A stretch of 26,104 nucleotides of DNA from a virus. Of the stretch, positions 5,012-11,243 are shown one piece after another. The position numbers and the translations under genes were made by a program. Numbering within the stretch: position 1 is the first letter of the stretch; every line of letters starts with the position of its first letter. The notes below the pieces were generated by a model. It had not been told where the DNA came from. It ran no database searches and saw nothing but the letters and a program-made list of their open reading frames with translations. The stretch is from positions 1 to 26,104 of IMG/VR virus record IMGVR_UViG_3300027759_000377; one strand, written 5' to 3'.

Positions 5012-5093
5012 AGTCAGGTGGCACAATGGTTGACGGTTGGTGCTGGGCAGATGCTCCTCCAAAGGTATACAGGTTCGAATCCTGTCCTGACTA
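5012..5093 (+). tRNA. tRNA-like element 3 (AGTCAGG family), possible Trp
   Basis: Acceptor AGTCAGG/CCTGACT and T arm ACAGG-TTCGAAT-CCTGT are perfect. The loop-like string CTCCAAA (anticodon CCA, Trp) occurs, but its flanks do not pair and no variable loop would remain before the T arm. GCAC/GTGC can form a D-type stem with a 15-base loop. Length is 82 nt. Decoding ability is doubtful. Confidence 0.5.
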
Positions 5094-5109
5094 CAAAAAT
5101 ATAGAAAGT

Positions 5110-5289
5110 ATGAAAATTAATATCAATTATTGCTCAACGAAGCATTATGATAAAACGAACATTACTCAATGGATGTGGATGTTCAAAAGATACAAAAATG
5201 TAAAAGGATTTATCTGTCGAATATTTGGAATATACATAAATGTTCGAGAAAATAATGCTACAGATAAACTTATAGCTAAAAGTAAATAG
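5110..5289 (+). CDS. 59-residue unknown protein inside the tRNA array
   Basis: The frame from ATG at 5110 encodes MKININYCSTKHYDKTNITQ and continues WMWMFKRYKNVKGFICRI. An upstream ATG at 5026 would lie inside the preceding tRNA-like element, so the later start is preferred. The stop codon TAG overlaps the first bases of the next tRNA-like element. There are two Cys and several aromatic residues, and no family is recognised. Confidence 0.5.
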   Translation: MKININYCSTKHYDKTNITQWMWMFKRYKNVKGFICRIFGIYINVRENNATDKLIAKSK

Positions 5290-5391
5290 TCAGGTGGCGG
5301 AATGGTAGACGCTAAAATAATGGGTGGATAGCGTGCCATTGGGGTAGAACCAAGAAAGTTACGCATACAGGTTCGAATCCTGTCCTGACTA
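5288..5391 (+). tRNA. tRNA-Leu-like element (AGTCAGG family), possible UAG
   Basis: Acceptor AGTCAGG/CCTGACT, the Leu-type D arm GGCGGAATGGTAGACGC and T arm ACAGG-TTCGAAT-CCTG are clear. TTGG-GGTAGAA-CCAA could be the anticodon arm (UAG), but position 33 is G. About 25 extra bases separate it from the D arm, and ACGCTA/TAGCGT or AATGG/CCATT can pair there. Length is 104 nt. Confidence 0.55.
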
Positions 5392-5412
5392 CAAAAAAAT
5401 TAAATTATTATT

Positions 5413-5616
5413 ATGAAGGATTTTATCACTATATTGACAACATTTGTTGTTATGTTTATTGGACTTATTAGTTATATACATTTCTTGTCGTCGGAACTCA
5501 CATATACCTCGGCAATTGCTGGAGGAATAGGTGTTATTATTGTTATAAGACCGGCATGGGATAAATGGAAAGAAAGATTTGACAAATTGTTTTGGAGAAA
5601 AGAAAAAAATGATTAA
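5413..5616 (+). CDS. small two-span membrane protein, unknown
   Basis: This 67-residue protein has a hydrophobic segment at about residues 5-27 (ITILTTFVVMFIGLISYIHF), a second at about 32-46 (TSAIAGGIGVIIVI), and a basic, aromatic C-terminus (KWKERFDKLFWRKEKND). The size and topology are compatible with a small holin or a membrane-altering early protein, but it does not sit beside the cell-wall hydrolases. A host-type promoter overlaps its 3' end. Confidence 0.6.
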   Translation: MKDFITILTTFVVMFIGLISYIHFLSSELTYTSAIAGGIGVIIVIRPAWDKWKERFDKLFWRKEKND

Positions 5617-5621
5617 CTTTG
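5592..5621 (+). promoter_or_regulatory. Bacteroidota-type promoter (TTGG ... TAACTTTG)
   Basis: TTGG at 5592-5595 and TAACTTTG at 5614-5621 have an 18-base spacer. The ATG of the next ORF begins five bases after the -7 element, roughly where transcription should start, so its mRNA may be leaderless. Confidence 0.65.
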
Positions 5622-5625
5622 TGGT

Positions 5626-5790
5626 ATGGAAAGATATTCAATGAAAGAGGTTCTTATAAACAGATTTGGTGAATCTGAAAAGAACGCAAAGACAAGTAGA
5701 AACACAACACGATCAACAAAAAAATCAGGTGATAATGGTAAATATGTTACTAAAATTGTTGATGGTGTTAAGTATATGGTATTAAAATAA
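5626..5790 (+). CDS. 54-residue unknown protein, probably leaderless
   Basis: The product starts MERYSMKEVLINRFGESEKN, passes through a Thr/Ser/Lys-rich linker (KTSRNTTRSTKKSGDNG) and ends KYVTKIVDGVKYMVLK. A promoter whose -7 element ends five bases before the ATG supports its expression. No family is recognised. Confidence 0.6.
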   Translation: MERYSMKEVLINRFGESEKNAKTSRNTTRSTKKSGDNGKYVTKIVDGVKYMVLK

Positions 5791-5801
5791 CATTTATAAA
5801 A

Positions 5802-5894
5802 ATGAGTAGATTATGGTATTTGGTGGCGTATTTAACAGGTGTTTTGACAGGTATCGTTATTAGTGCGATAGTTATTAAATCCTTTTTTTTATAG
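5802..5894 (+). CDS. 30-residue single-span membrane peptide candidate
   Basis: The frame MSRLWYLVAYLTGVLTGIVI then SAIVIKSFFL is almost entirely hydrophobic and would span a membrane once. It begins 11 bases after the previous stop and its own stop overlaps the next tRNA-like element. So short a frame could be fortuitous. Confidence 0.4.
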   Translation: MSRLWYLVAYLTGVLTGIVISAIVIKSFFL

Positions 5895-5997
5895 TCAGGT
5901 GGCGGAATTGGTAATCGCTCTTTAAGGTTCCGTAGTCGGAGTAATAAATCAAACCTTATATGACACTTACCAACAGGTTCAAATCCTGTCCTGACTA
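5893..5997 (+). tRNA. tRNA-Leu-like element (AGTCAGG family), possible CAA
   Basis: Acceptor AGTCAGG/CCTGACT, Leu-type D arm GGCGGAATTGGTAATCGC and T arm ACAGG-TTCAAAT-CCTGT are present. ATCAAAC resembles the Leu-CAA loop and is followed by CTTAT and a 13-base class II-like variable region. The 5' partner TAAGG lies 26 bases upstream, with a hairpin TCCG-TAGT-CGGA in between, as if about 19 bases were inserted in the anticodon loop. Length is 105 nt. Confidence 0.55.
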
Positions 5998-6000
5998 CAA

Positions 6001-6140
6001 GTAGCCCGAAGTACAAGGGAACGAAGATGGAGATTACAGACATAGATTGAAATAAAAAATATCTTCGGATACATCTATGTAATGGCGTGGACGCTCCCCG
6101 AATCGTGTGTCGGCACAGTTTGTGTGTTCTGGGGATAAAC
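6001..6140 (+). ncRNA. structured RNA at the 3' end of the tRNA array
   Basis: Two overlapping pairings, CGAAGAT/ATCTTCG and ATAGAT/ATCTAT extended by ATTAC/GTAAT, suggest a pseudoknot or a switch. Downstream are GCG-TGGA-CGC, TGTG-TCGG-CACA and CCCC/GGGG helices. No gene is visible. The array terminator follows. Confidence 0.45.
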
Positions 6141-6157
6141 CAAAAAACACACATTTT

Positions 6158-6183
6158 AAACCACCAACTATGGTGGTTTTTTT
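6158..6183 (+). terminator. rho-independent terminator of the tRNA array
   Basis: A perfect seven-pair stem ACCACCA/TGGTGGT with loop ACTA is followed by a run of T. It closes the tRNA/ncRNA array just before the lysis-type genes. Confidence 0.92.
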
Positions 6184-6191
6184 ATTTTATT

Positions 6192-6201
6192 GATATTTAT
6201 A
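6192..6201 (+). promoter_or_regulatory. GATATTTATA motif, candidate late promoter
   Basis: The motif lies directly after the array terminator and 13 bases before the ATG at 6215. Confidence 0.55.
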
Positions 6202-6214
6202 AAATAAAGATTTT

Positions 6215-6919
6215 ATGAAAGGAAAAATTAAAATCACTGAAGGTGAAATTAAACATATTTTACAAAAACACAAATTATCAATTAATGAGTCCGTTAAATT
6301 AACCGATTTTGTCACTAGTGATATGTCATCCGAAAGTCCAAATTTCAAAAGTTTTATTGAGTTCCTAAATGGTAATATTGATGTTGATACTATCGCTAAT
6401 GATGTTAATTCTTTTATAAAAACAACGACAACACCTATTATTAATAGTAATACCGACGATGTTAAGATACTTGGAGGTAATAAAACTGATGATGAATTTT
6501 ATAAAAAAGTTTTAAATCGTGTTGGGGCAAAACCAACAAAAGAGAATATGAAATTCTTTTACGCTTGGAGACAAGCTGAAGGATCAAAATCAACATTCAA
6601 TCCCTTTAATACAACACATAAGAAAGAAGGATCTTCATTTTGGAATTGTTTAAAAAAGAGATTGGGGAAATGTCTATCCGGAGTTAGAAATTATAAAACC
6701 GAAGAAGATGGGATTGACGCAACCGCATCAACCATTAAAAATGGATATTATCCGTGTATTGTTGATAGTTTAAAAAATGATATCGGAGCGAAAAATATTG
6801 CCGAAAAATGTTCGTCAAACTTAAAAACTTGGGGTACTGGAGGTTTAGTAAAAACTATATTAAATAGTAAGACATTAAATCCACCGGCAATATCAAGAAG
6901 TTTGGTTAAAAAAGTTTAA
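6215..6919 (+). CDS. tagged lysozyme/transglycosylase-like cell-wall hydrolase
   Basis: This is a 234-residue protein. Residues 1-25 (MKGKIKITEGEIKHILQKHK then LSINE) form an N-terminal tag helix like those of several other proteins here. Residues 113-185 carry a signature seen in phage lysozyme-like/SLT domains: FFYAWRQAEG (candidate catalytic Glu122), NPFNTT, GVRNYKTEEDGIDAT and IKNGYYPCIVDSL. The expected reaction is cleavage of peptidoglycan glycan strands. Between tag and domain is a low-complexity Asn/Thr linker. A membrane protein and an M15-type peptidase follow, so the three form a likely lysis or cell-wall entry module. A tagged hydrolase could also be a virion protein. The domain call is from motif memory, not a search. 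Confidence 0.65.
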   Translation: MKGKIKITEGEIKHILQKHKLSINESVKLTDFVTSDMSSESPNFKSFIEFLNGNIDVDTIANDVNSFIKTTTTPIINSNTDDVKILGGNKTDDEFYKKVLNRVGAKPTKENMKFFYAWRQAEGSKSTFNPFNTTHKKEGSSFWNCLKKRLGKCLSGVRNYKTEEDGIDATASTIKNGYYPCIVDSLKNDIGAKNIAEKCSSNLKTWGTGGLVKTILNSKTLNPPAISRSLVKKV

Positions 6920-6946
6920 ACCAAATGTTTTTTTTAAATTTTTATA

Positions 6947-6954
6947 ATATTTAT
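6947..6954 (+). promoter_or_regulatory. ATATTTAT motif, candidate late promoter
   Basis: The motif is 7 bases upstream of the ATG at 6962, closer than at the other genes. Confidence 0.35.
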
Positions 6955-6961
6955 TAGTTAT

Positions 6962-7570
6962 ATGGAAAATTACACAGGAGTCATCATCGCATTTATAACG
7001 GGTGTGATAGGTCCAATTTTAGTTCTTTATGTGAAAAACAAATTGACTAAAAAGGAAAAACCCGATATGGTAACAGAAACATTAAGAGTTGCTGAATTGG
7101 TTACCAATAAAATAGAACACATAAAAGAAGAATTTAATGCTGATAGGGTTTGGGTGACACAATTCCATAACGGAGGTAACTTCTATCCAACAGGAAAGTC
7201 AATGGCGAAATTTTCAGTTATGTATGAAACCGTGAATCCTGGTGTAGGATCAATCCAAACAAATTTCCATAATATCCCTGTTAATCTATTCTCAAAATCA
7301 ATTAACCAATTATTAAGTAATGATGTGATTGAAATCCCCGATTTTAAAGACGAGACAATTTCAACATATGGATTAAAATACATTGCGGAAGACACTAATT
7401 GTAAATCAGGTTATTTATTCTCAATTAAAACAATTGATGATAAATTCATCGGAACTTTAGGTATTGACTACACAAAAAGAAAAACAAAACTAAATATAGA
7501 GTCAATTAATCACCTACAAGTTCATGCCACTTCATTGGGTGGTGTTTTAATGACACATCTACAACAATAA
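6962..7570 (+). CDS. membrane-anchored GAF-like protein
   Basis: This 202-residue protein has one N-terminal transmembrane helix (about residues 6-24, VIIAFITGVIGPILVLYV) and then a short charged helix. A soluble domain follows, whose RVWVTQFHNGG, SVMYETVNPG and GYLFSIKTIDDKFIGTLGIDY strands look like a GAF fold. No catalytic or chromophore residue is evident. It is placed between two cell-wall hydrolase genes and its stop is only 10 bases before the next start, so a role in lysis control (for example as a holin-like or sensor component) is possible but unproven. Confidence 0.55.
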   Translation: MENYTGVIIAFITGVIGPILVLYVKNKLTKKEKPDMVTETLRVAELVTNKIEHIKEEFNADRVWVTQFHNGGNFYPTGKSMAKFSVMYETVNPGVGSIQTNFHNIPVNLFSKSINQLLSNDVIEIPDFKDETISTYGLKYIAEDTNCKSGYLFSIKTIDDKFIGTLGIDYTKRKTKLNIESINHLQVHATSLGGVLMTHLQQ

Positions 7571-7580
7571 TTTTATTTAT

Positions 7581-8327
7581 ATGGAAATCAATGAAGTGAA
7601 TACCTATGACTTTGAGCAAGGATCTGTTGATTCGGGTAAAGTAGTTTTTGGAGGAAAAAACAACAATTGGGATGGTTCTATGGAAAGAGCACTAAAAATT
7701 GCAAATTTTGCTAAAGAATGTTTGGGTAAAAAGAATGTTATCTCATCACAAAAACGATCTAGAGTTGATACCGCATCAGGAAATGTGTCTGATCACTATA
7801 AAGGTAATTTATCGTCTTATGCGGTTGATATACCAACGAGAGGTAGAAAAGGTGATGAATTATTGAAATGTATTATGTCCAAATTTAATAACGGAAGTAA
7901 TTCAGATTACACCGGAGGGAAATGGTTAAATGTGACGATTGAAGGATATAGATATCAATTTGGTTGGAGAGTTAAAGATCATTATGATCACATTCACGTC
8001 GGAGTTAAAAAAGTTGGGACATCAAGTGGTGTTGAGAATAATAATGAAGTGGCATCCAAGGTTTTATTTGATGCAAATAGTTTCGGTAAAAAAGGTGATG
8101 AAAACCTTAATAAACTTTTAGATAAGTTAAAAAGTAAGGGTATTGAGAATCCCCAAGAATCATTAAAGAAGTGGATAGGTAGTGTTGTAAAGAAAGAAAT
8201 GAAATACAAATCATTCAAAGACATTTTAGATTCCGATGAATACAAACAATTATTGAAGTATTTTGAAACTAATGAAATGGAACAAATGGATGAAGAAATT
8301 CAAAGAATTAAAAAAATTATAGGTTAA
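7581..8327 (+). CDS. M15-type peptidoglycan peptidase
   Basis: This is a 248-residue protein. The motif SDHYKGNLSSYAVDIP (His72, Asp83) and the later DHYDHIHVGV (His137/His139) match the zinc-ligand pattern of M15 peptidases (SxHxxGxAxD ... HxH), which cut peptide cross-links of peptidoglycan. Residues from about 145 onward form a separate Lys/Asp-rich helical tail (SFKDILDSDEYKQLLKYFET), perhaps a binding or regulatory part. There is no signal peptide, so export would need a holin or entry with the virion. Together with the lysozyme-like gene upstream it could attack both sugar and peptide bonds of the wall. Confidence 0.7.
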   Translation: MEINEVNTYDFEQGSVDSGKVVFGGKNNNWDGSMERALKIANFAKECLGKKNVISSQKRSRVDTASGNVSDHYKGNLSSYAVDIPTRGRKGDELLKCIMSKFNNGSNSDYTGGKWLNVTIEGYRYQFGWRVKDHYDHIHVGVKKVGTSSGVENNNEVASKVLFDANSFGKKGDENLNKLLDKLKSKGIENPQESLKKWIGSVVKKEMKYKSFKDILDSDEYKQLLKYFETNEMEQMDEEIQRIKKIIG

Positions 8328-8331
8328 GGTA

Positions 8332-8362
8332 TTGTTTAATCAGAAATAAATACTTAAGTTTG
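8332..8362 (+). promoter_or_regulatory. Bacteroidota-type promoter candidate
   Basis: TTG at 8332 and TAAGTTTG at 8355-8362, about 20 bases apart, precede the 49-residue ORF by 44 bases. Confidence 0.5.
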
Positions 8363-8406
8363 TACTGTTAATGTGAATATAAACTTTTAAACCCCCATTA
8401 TTTAAT

Positions 8407-8556
8407 ATGGAACAAGAAGAAAACAAGGAGATGGTGATGTACGCATACCGTGACTCTGAAGGTAAACTATTGTGGACATCCAATTTGGATTTCGCTCAAT
8501 TAAGAGCGGATTCTTACGGGACATTCAAAGTTTACGAGGAAAAAACAAAAATCTAA
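8407..8556 (+). CDS. 49-residue acidic protein, unknown
   Basis: The product starts MEQEENKEMVMYAYRDSEGK and continues LLWTSNLDFAQLRADSYGTFKVYEEKTKI. It has its own host-type promoter and is followed by the tandem promoters of the large structured RNA. Its composition looks coding (balanced, few rare residues). No family is recognised. Confidence 0.65.
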   Translation: MEQEENKEMVMYAYRDSEGKLLWTSNLDFAQLRADSYGTFKVYEEKTKI

Positions 8557-8574
8557 AAAAAGTTCACAAAGTAC

Positions 8575-8605
8575 TTGACAAAACAAAACAAATGTCGTAA
8601 CTTTG
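8575..8605 (+). promoter_or_regulatory. Bacteroidota-type promoter, upstream of tandem pair
   Basis: TTGACA at 8575-8580 and TAACTTTG at 8598-8605 with a 17-base spacer match the Bacteroidota consensus closely. An 18-codon frame beginning at 8614 lies between this and the next promoter. Confidence 0.8.
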
Positions 8606-8666
8606 TAAAACAAATGAGATGGGTAACGATTCAGATACAAGTCTCAAAAAAAAGTAAAAAAAGTGT

Positions 8667-8696
8667 TTGACAAGTCAAAAAAATGTCTTACCTTTG
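8667..8696 (+). promoter_or_regulatory. Bacteroidota-type promoter, downstream of tandem pair
   Basis: TTGACA at 8667-8672 and TACCTTTG at 8689-8696 with a 16-base spacer. Flanks resemble the upstream promoter (both continue GTAAAACAAA), suggesting local duplication. Transcription would start near 8702. Confidence 0.8.
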
Positions 8697-8701
8697 TAAA
8701 A

Positions 8702-9841
8702 CAAAAATCGGAAACGTCCGAAATGAAAAAATTGAAATATTGATGATTAAAACAGTCTAGGTCCGTAGGGCTACTGTTGTGTGTGAGGAAAGTGACTACG
8801 GGACAAACATTTAACTGTATGAAACAAAGCAGAAGTCCTTCGCATTTAAAGTGTAAGTGTAATATATTACCGCAATAGTTATATCATTAATTCGTTCTTT
8901 GAAAGATTAGATATCCATTCAGGAGTATACGAAATATCTACGGATTAAACGTAAAAACTGATAAAGATATTGGGCCGTATATAGTCCATAAAATAAACTA
9001 CGAAAGTAGGATAAAGTGAACCCTTAAGTGTGTTGGGTTTGCGGTTTAGGAAACTGAACTTGAGTATACAAGCGGGATACCGTGTAACCTTTAGTACCGA
9101 GGTCAACGATGTAGGGAAAATGGTTAAACGATTGGGCGATGTGGGTCGTCTGATTGAGATGGGAACATCAATAGGAATAACCCGTAGGAATATTGCAAAA
9201 AATATGATTATCCGATTATATGATTGCGTGTTCCAATATGATAGGTAACTTAAAACCGAAAGGTATGACAACAAACAGGTGGTGCTGACATTGTCCCTGA
9301 CGGAACTCTACCAAGGGTTTAGTTTTGAAGTAATCTTGAGATATGGGAATGGGGACATTTCAAGGAGTAGTTTGGTATTTTGTTGTTCAAAAGACGACGA
9401 AGCTGACAGACGGACCACTACTTCTATCAATCCACGACACAAAAACTTTAGTGTTAATGAAGTAACATTTATAAACTTAAAGCAAAAGTGTCCGTCAGGT
9501 AATAGCGAAAGGTGACTACATAGTAATGAGCCGTTCATTGCACAGAAGGATCGCAAGTCTGACTGTATTCTTACCAAAAACCTCTATTCCCGCAAGGAAG
9601 AGTTGGGGAGGCATCCTCGAAGAGAGTTGAGTAATGAGAGAGTAGCTATTACCTCAAGGAGTGATTCACCTAAATAATCGTCACTGAGGATTACTTCTCA
9701 AAAGGAAGTGGATACGAAGGGAAACAATAATCCTTCAAAAGATTCTCAACAAAAACTGTAATCTCAGGTTTTTATTTTTTAGGTAAAACTTATTAAGTTA
9801 AAAAAATTAATTAGGGGCGATGTGAATCAGTCCCTTTTTTT
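8702..9841 (+). ncRNA. giant structured non-coding RNA (GOLLD/ROOL-like candidate)
   Basis: About 1.1 kb without a convincing gene follows two strong host-type promoters and ends at terminator-like hairpins. Local helices are abundant: GTCCGTAG with CTACGGGAC (8761-8804), TAGATAT/ATATCTA (8908-8940), CTAC-GAAA-GTAG (8998-9009), GGAACA...TGTTCC (9162-9234), a long-range ACGGA-CACU with AGUG-UCCGU pairing (about 9411-9493), TTCC-CGCAA-GGAA (9587-9599) and GAGG-CAT-CCTC (9608-9618). Known GOLLD and ROOL RNAs are phage-associated, 500-1000 nt, ornate and near tRNA genes, which fits. I cannot match a family consensus by eye, so the assignment is inference while the non-coding, structured nature is seen. 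Confidence 0.65.
9812..9841 (+). terminator. rho-independent terminator after the giant RNA
   Basis: AGGG...CCCT with a 15-base loop is followed by seven T. A second, weaker hairpin plus T-rich run lies at about 9756-9779; either could set the 3' end of the RNA. Confidence 0.6.
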
Positions 9842-9850
9842 GTGTTCTAT

Positions 9851-9859
9851 ATATTTATA
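9851..9859 (+). promoter_or_regulatory. ATATTTATA motif, candidate late promoter
   Basis: It follows the terminator at 9812-9841 and precedes the ATG at 9871 by 11 bases. Confidence 0.55.
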
Positions 9860-9870
9860 ATAAAAGTTTT

Positions 9871-10650
9871 ATGAATATTAGAAGAATGTTAATATCAGAA
9901 CAAGAAAAAAATGAAATAAAAAATTTATATGGGGTTTTGTCTGAAGAGACATCCAATTATCTTCTTGATGATCCGTGGAAAGGTGGTTTTACTGTTATTA
10001 GTACTAAAGAAAAACCTGGAGATAAAATAGAATTAACCATTAATTTATCAAAAATTTATTCGGCAATGTATCGTACTATGGATCCAGAATTTGATACACG
10101 ATTAAAAGTACTTCAGGTTCCGGACGAAAAAAAGACAGGTAGGTTAATATATCACAAACCAAGTGGAATGATTCAATTAATTCCGAATCCCCCAATTCCT
10201 AATGATAGTAAAACATCAAAAGAGATTATGTTAGATCTTAACGATGTATTCACCAATATAGTTACTACGGGCATTAATATTAGCGAGTTCAAAGATAAAA
10301 ATTTAGTATCAAAACTTAAAAGTAAAAAGTTGGGGGTAAAAACTAATGATGAAAAATCAAAAATCAGTGGTAAAAAATTAAAAATTGGTAATAAAACCCC
10401 AAAAACATTTAAATTAAAATTATCTAACGAAGAAAGATGTGTGTTACCTGATGATAAATCGTGGAATTATGCGAAACAAAAAGATAGATGGTTTGCATCA
10501 AAAAATAATATTGATTGGTTTGATATAAGTAATAAAAAGAAGGCAATTACTATTTTAAAAACAGGATGTAAATCATTAAAGGACTTTTTATCGTTTGTTC
10601 CTCCAGTTGTTACTGATGATAATAATATGGTACCACCTACCTCAATATAA
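9871..10650 (+). CDS. tagged protein of unknown function
   Basis: This is a 259-residue protein. The first 25 residues (MNIRRMLISEQEKNEIKNLY then GVLSE) make an N-terminal helix related in pattern to the other tags: hydrophobic residue, Ser/Thr, Glu, then a mixed charged helix ending in L-S-E. The body is Lys-rich, with a central linker (SKLKSKKLGVKTNDEKSKIS) and a C-terminal part containing DKSWNYAKQKDRWFASKNNIDWFD. No enzymatic motif is visible. It is a single-gene unit between an ATATTTATA motif and a UUCG-loop terminator. A basic body with this tag fits a packaged internal protein, but that is a guess. Confidence 0.7.
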   Translation: MNIRRMLISEQEKNEIKNLYGVLSEETSNYLLDDPWKGGFTVISTKEKPGDKIELTINLSKIYSAMYRTMDPEFDTRLKVLQVPDEKKTGRLIYHKPSGMIQLIPNPPIPNDSKTSKEIMLDLNDVFTNIVTTGINISEFKDKNLVSKLKSKKLGVKTNDEKSKISGKKLKIGNKTPKTFKLKLSNEERCVLPDDKSWNYAKQKDRWFASKNNIDWFDISNKKKAITILKTGCKSLKDFLSFVPPVVTDDNNMVPPTSI

Positions 10651-10652
10651 TT

Positions 10653-10677
10653 AAAAGGAACTTCGGTTCCTTTTTTT
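10653..10677 (+). terminator. rho-independent terminator with UUCG loop
   Basis: AAAAGGAAC-TTCG-GTTCC followed by seven T. It ends the tagged-protein gene and is convergent with the tmRNA terminator. Confidence 0.92.
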
Positions 10678-10713
10678 GTGCTTTAAAATAACATTAAAAC
10701 ATAATTTTACCGC

Positions 10714-10746
10714 ATAAAAAAACCCCACCCAAAAGAGTGAGGTTTT
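10714..10746 (-). terminator. terminator of the tmRNA gene
   Basis: Read on the minus strand, AACCTCAC pairs with GTGGGGTT (one G-U) and is followed by a T-run. It lies just beyond the 3' end of the tmRNA. Confidence 0.85.
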
Positions 10747-10752
10747 AATAAG

Positions 10753-11159
10753 TGGAGGTGCGGAGGCTCGAACTCCGGTCCATAACATCCCGTAAAACAA
10801 GGACTACACGTTTAGGTTGACATTTTCTAATGTCCCAAAATAGAAGGTTTTTTCACATCAGAACCGACAAACAGATATAGTCAAACCAAATTACCCCCTG
10901 ACTATTAGAGGTTGTTCCTTTTCGGGTAGAAACCACACCCTTTGTAGGGACTTCTGTTGCTAGGTTGTATGTCCACCGACCCCCGTTTCCGTATACTTAT
11001 TAAGCTACAGTAACTTCAGAAGTACGAACTAATCCGATAACTTCCATTTTGTTTAGCACATTGCCATTTGTTTTTCTGAATCAGTTTTTAAGGAGATTAA
11101 TTCAGTCCCCACGTGCCCTTTATTTTCAGCCGACATCTGTCAAATCCAAAAACACCCCC
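10753..11159 (-). ncRNA. ssrA: tmRNA (transfer-messenger RNA)
   Basis: On the minus strand the 5' end GGGGGTGTTTTTGGATTTGA matches the tmRNA 5' signature, and the 3' end has T arm CGGAG-TTCGAGC-CTCCG and acceptor CACCTCC that pairs with GGGGGTG (one G-U). CCA is not encoded. The internal frame ends with tandem stops TAATAA at about 11002-10997; read backwards, the tag ends NKMEVIGLVRTSEVTVA. Downstream pseudoknot-like helices (for example ATAGTCA/TGACTAT) are present. tmRNA rescues stalled ribosomes and tags the nascent protein for proteolysis. The C-terminus ...TVA is unlike the usual ...LAA of bacterial tags. The resume codon is not certain. Length 407 nt is normal. Confidence 0.92.
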
Positions 11160-11190
11160 ATAAATCAAAGAACTTTCGTTTCTATAAATA

Positions 11191-11220
11191 CAAATATATA
11201 TAGAAAAGTTCATAAATCAA
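11191..11220 (-). promoter_or_regulatory. Bacteroidota-type promoter for tmRNA
   Basis: On the minus strand TTG (11220-11218) and TATATTTG (11198-11191) are 19 bases apart, placing transcription about 25 bases before the mature tmRNA 5' end. Confidence 0.7.
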
Positions 11221-11228
11221 AATTATTT

Positions 11229-11238
11229 GATATTTATT
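11229..11238 (+). promoter_or_regulatory. GATATTTATT motif, candidate late promoter
   Basis: The motif ends 5 bases before the chosen ATG at 11244. It faces away from the tmRNA promoter, giving a divergent pair. Confidence 0.4.
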
Positions 11239-11243
11239 TTTAT

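Noticed and set aside
5026-5109. Upstream start for the 59-residue ORF
   Set aside because: It lies inside a tRNA-like element with clear acceptor and T-arm pairing; the ATG at 5110 is preferred.
1570-6183. CRISPR array or group I introns as the explanation for repeats in the RNA region
   Set aside because: Repeats are not regularly spaced and differ in length; there are no spacers. The insertions in tRNA-like elements (about 18-60 bases) are too small for group I introns and no intron core was seen.
8750-9570. RNase P RNA within the large structured RNA
   Set aside because: A GAGGAAAGT motif and an ACAGTC/GACTGT pairing recall RNase P, but the second conserved block is missing at the right place, the order of elements does not fit, and the distance (about 800 bases) is far too long.
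8945-9577. Several 70-110-codon open frames on both strands
   Set aside because: They lie within the structured RNA, overlap one another in different frames, have low-quality amino-acid composition, and lack start signals.
11049-11243. N-terminal extension of the acidic protein starting at 11049
   Set aside because: The extension reads through the tmRNA gene and its promoter on the opposite strand; the ATG at 11244 has a suitable upstream motif.
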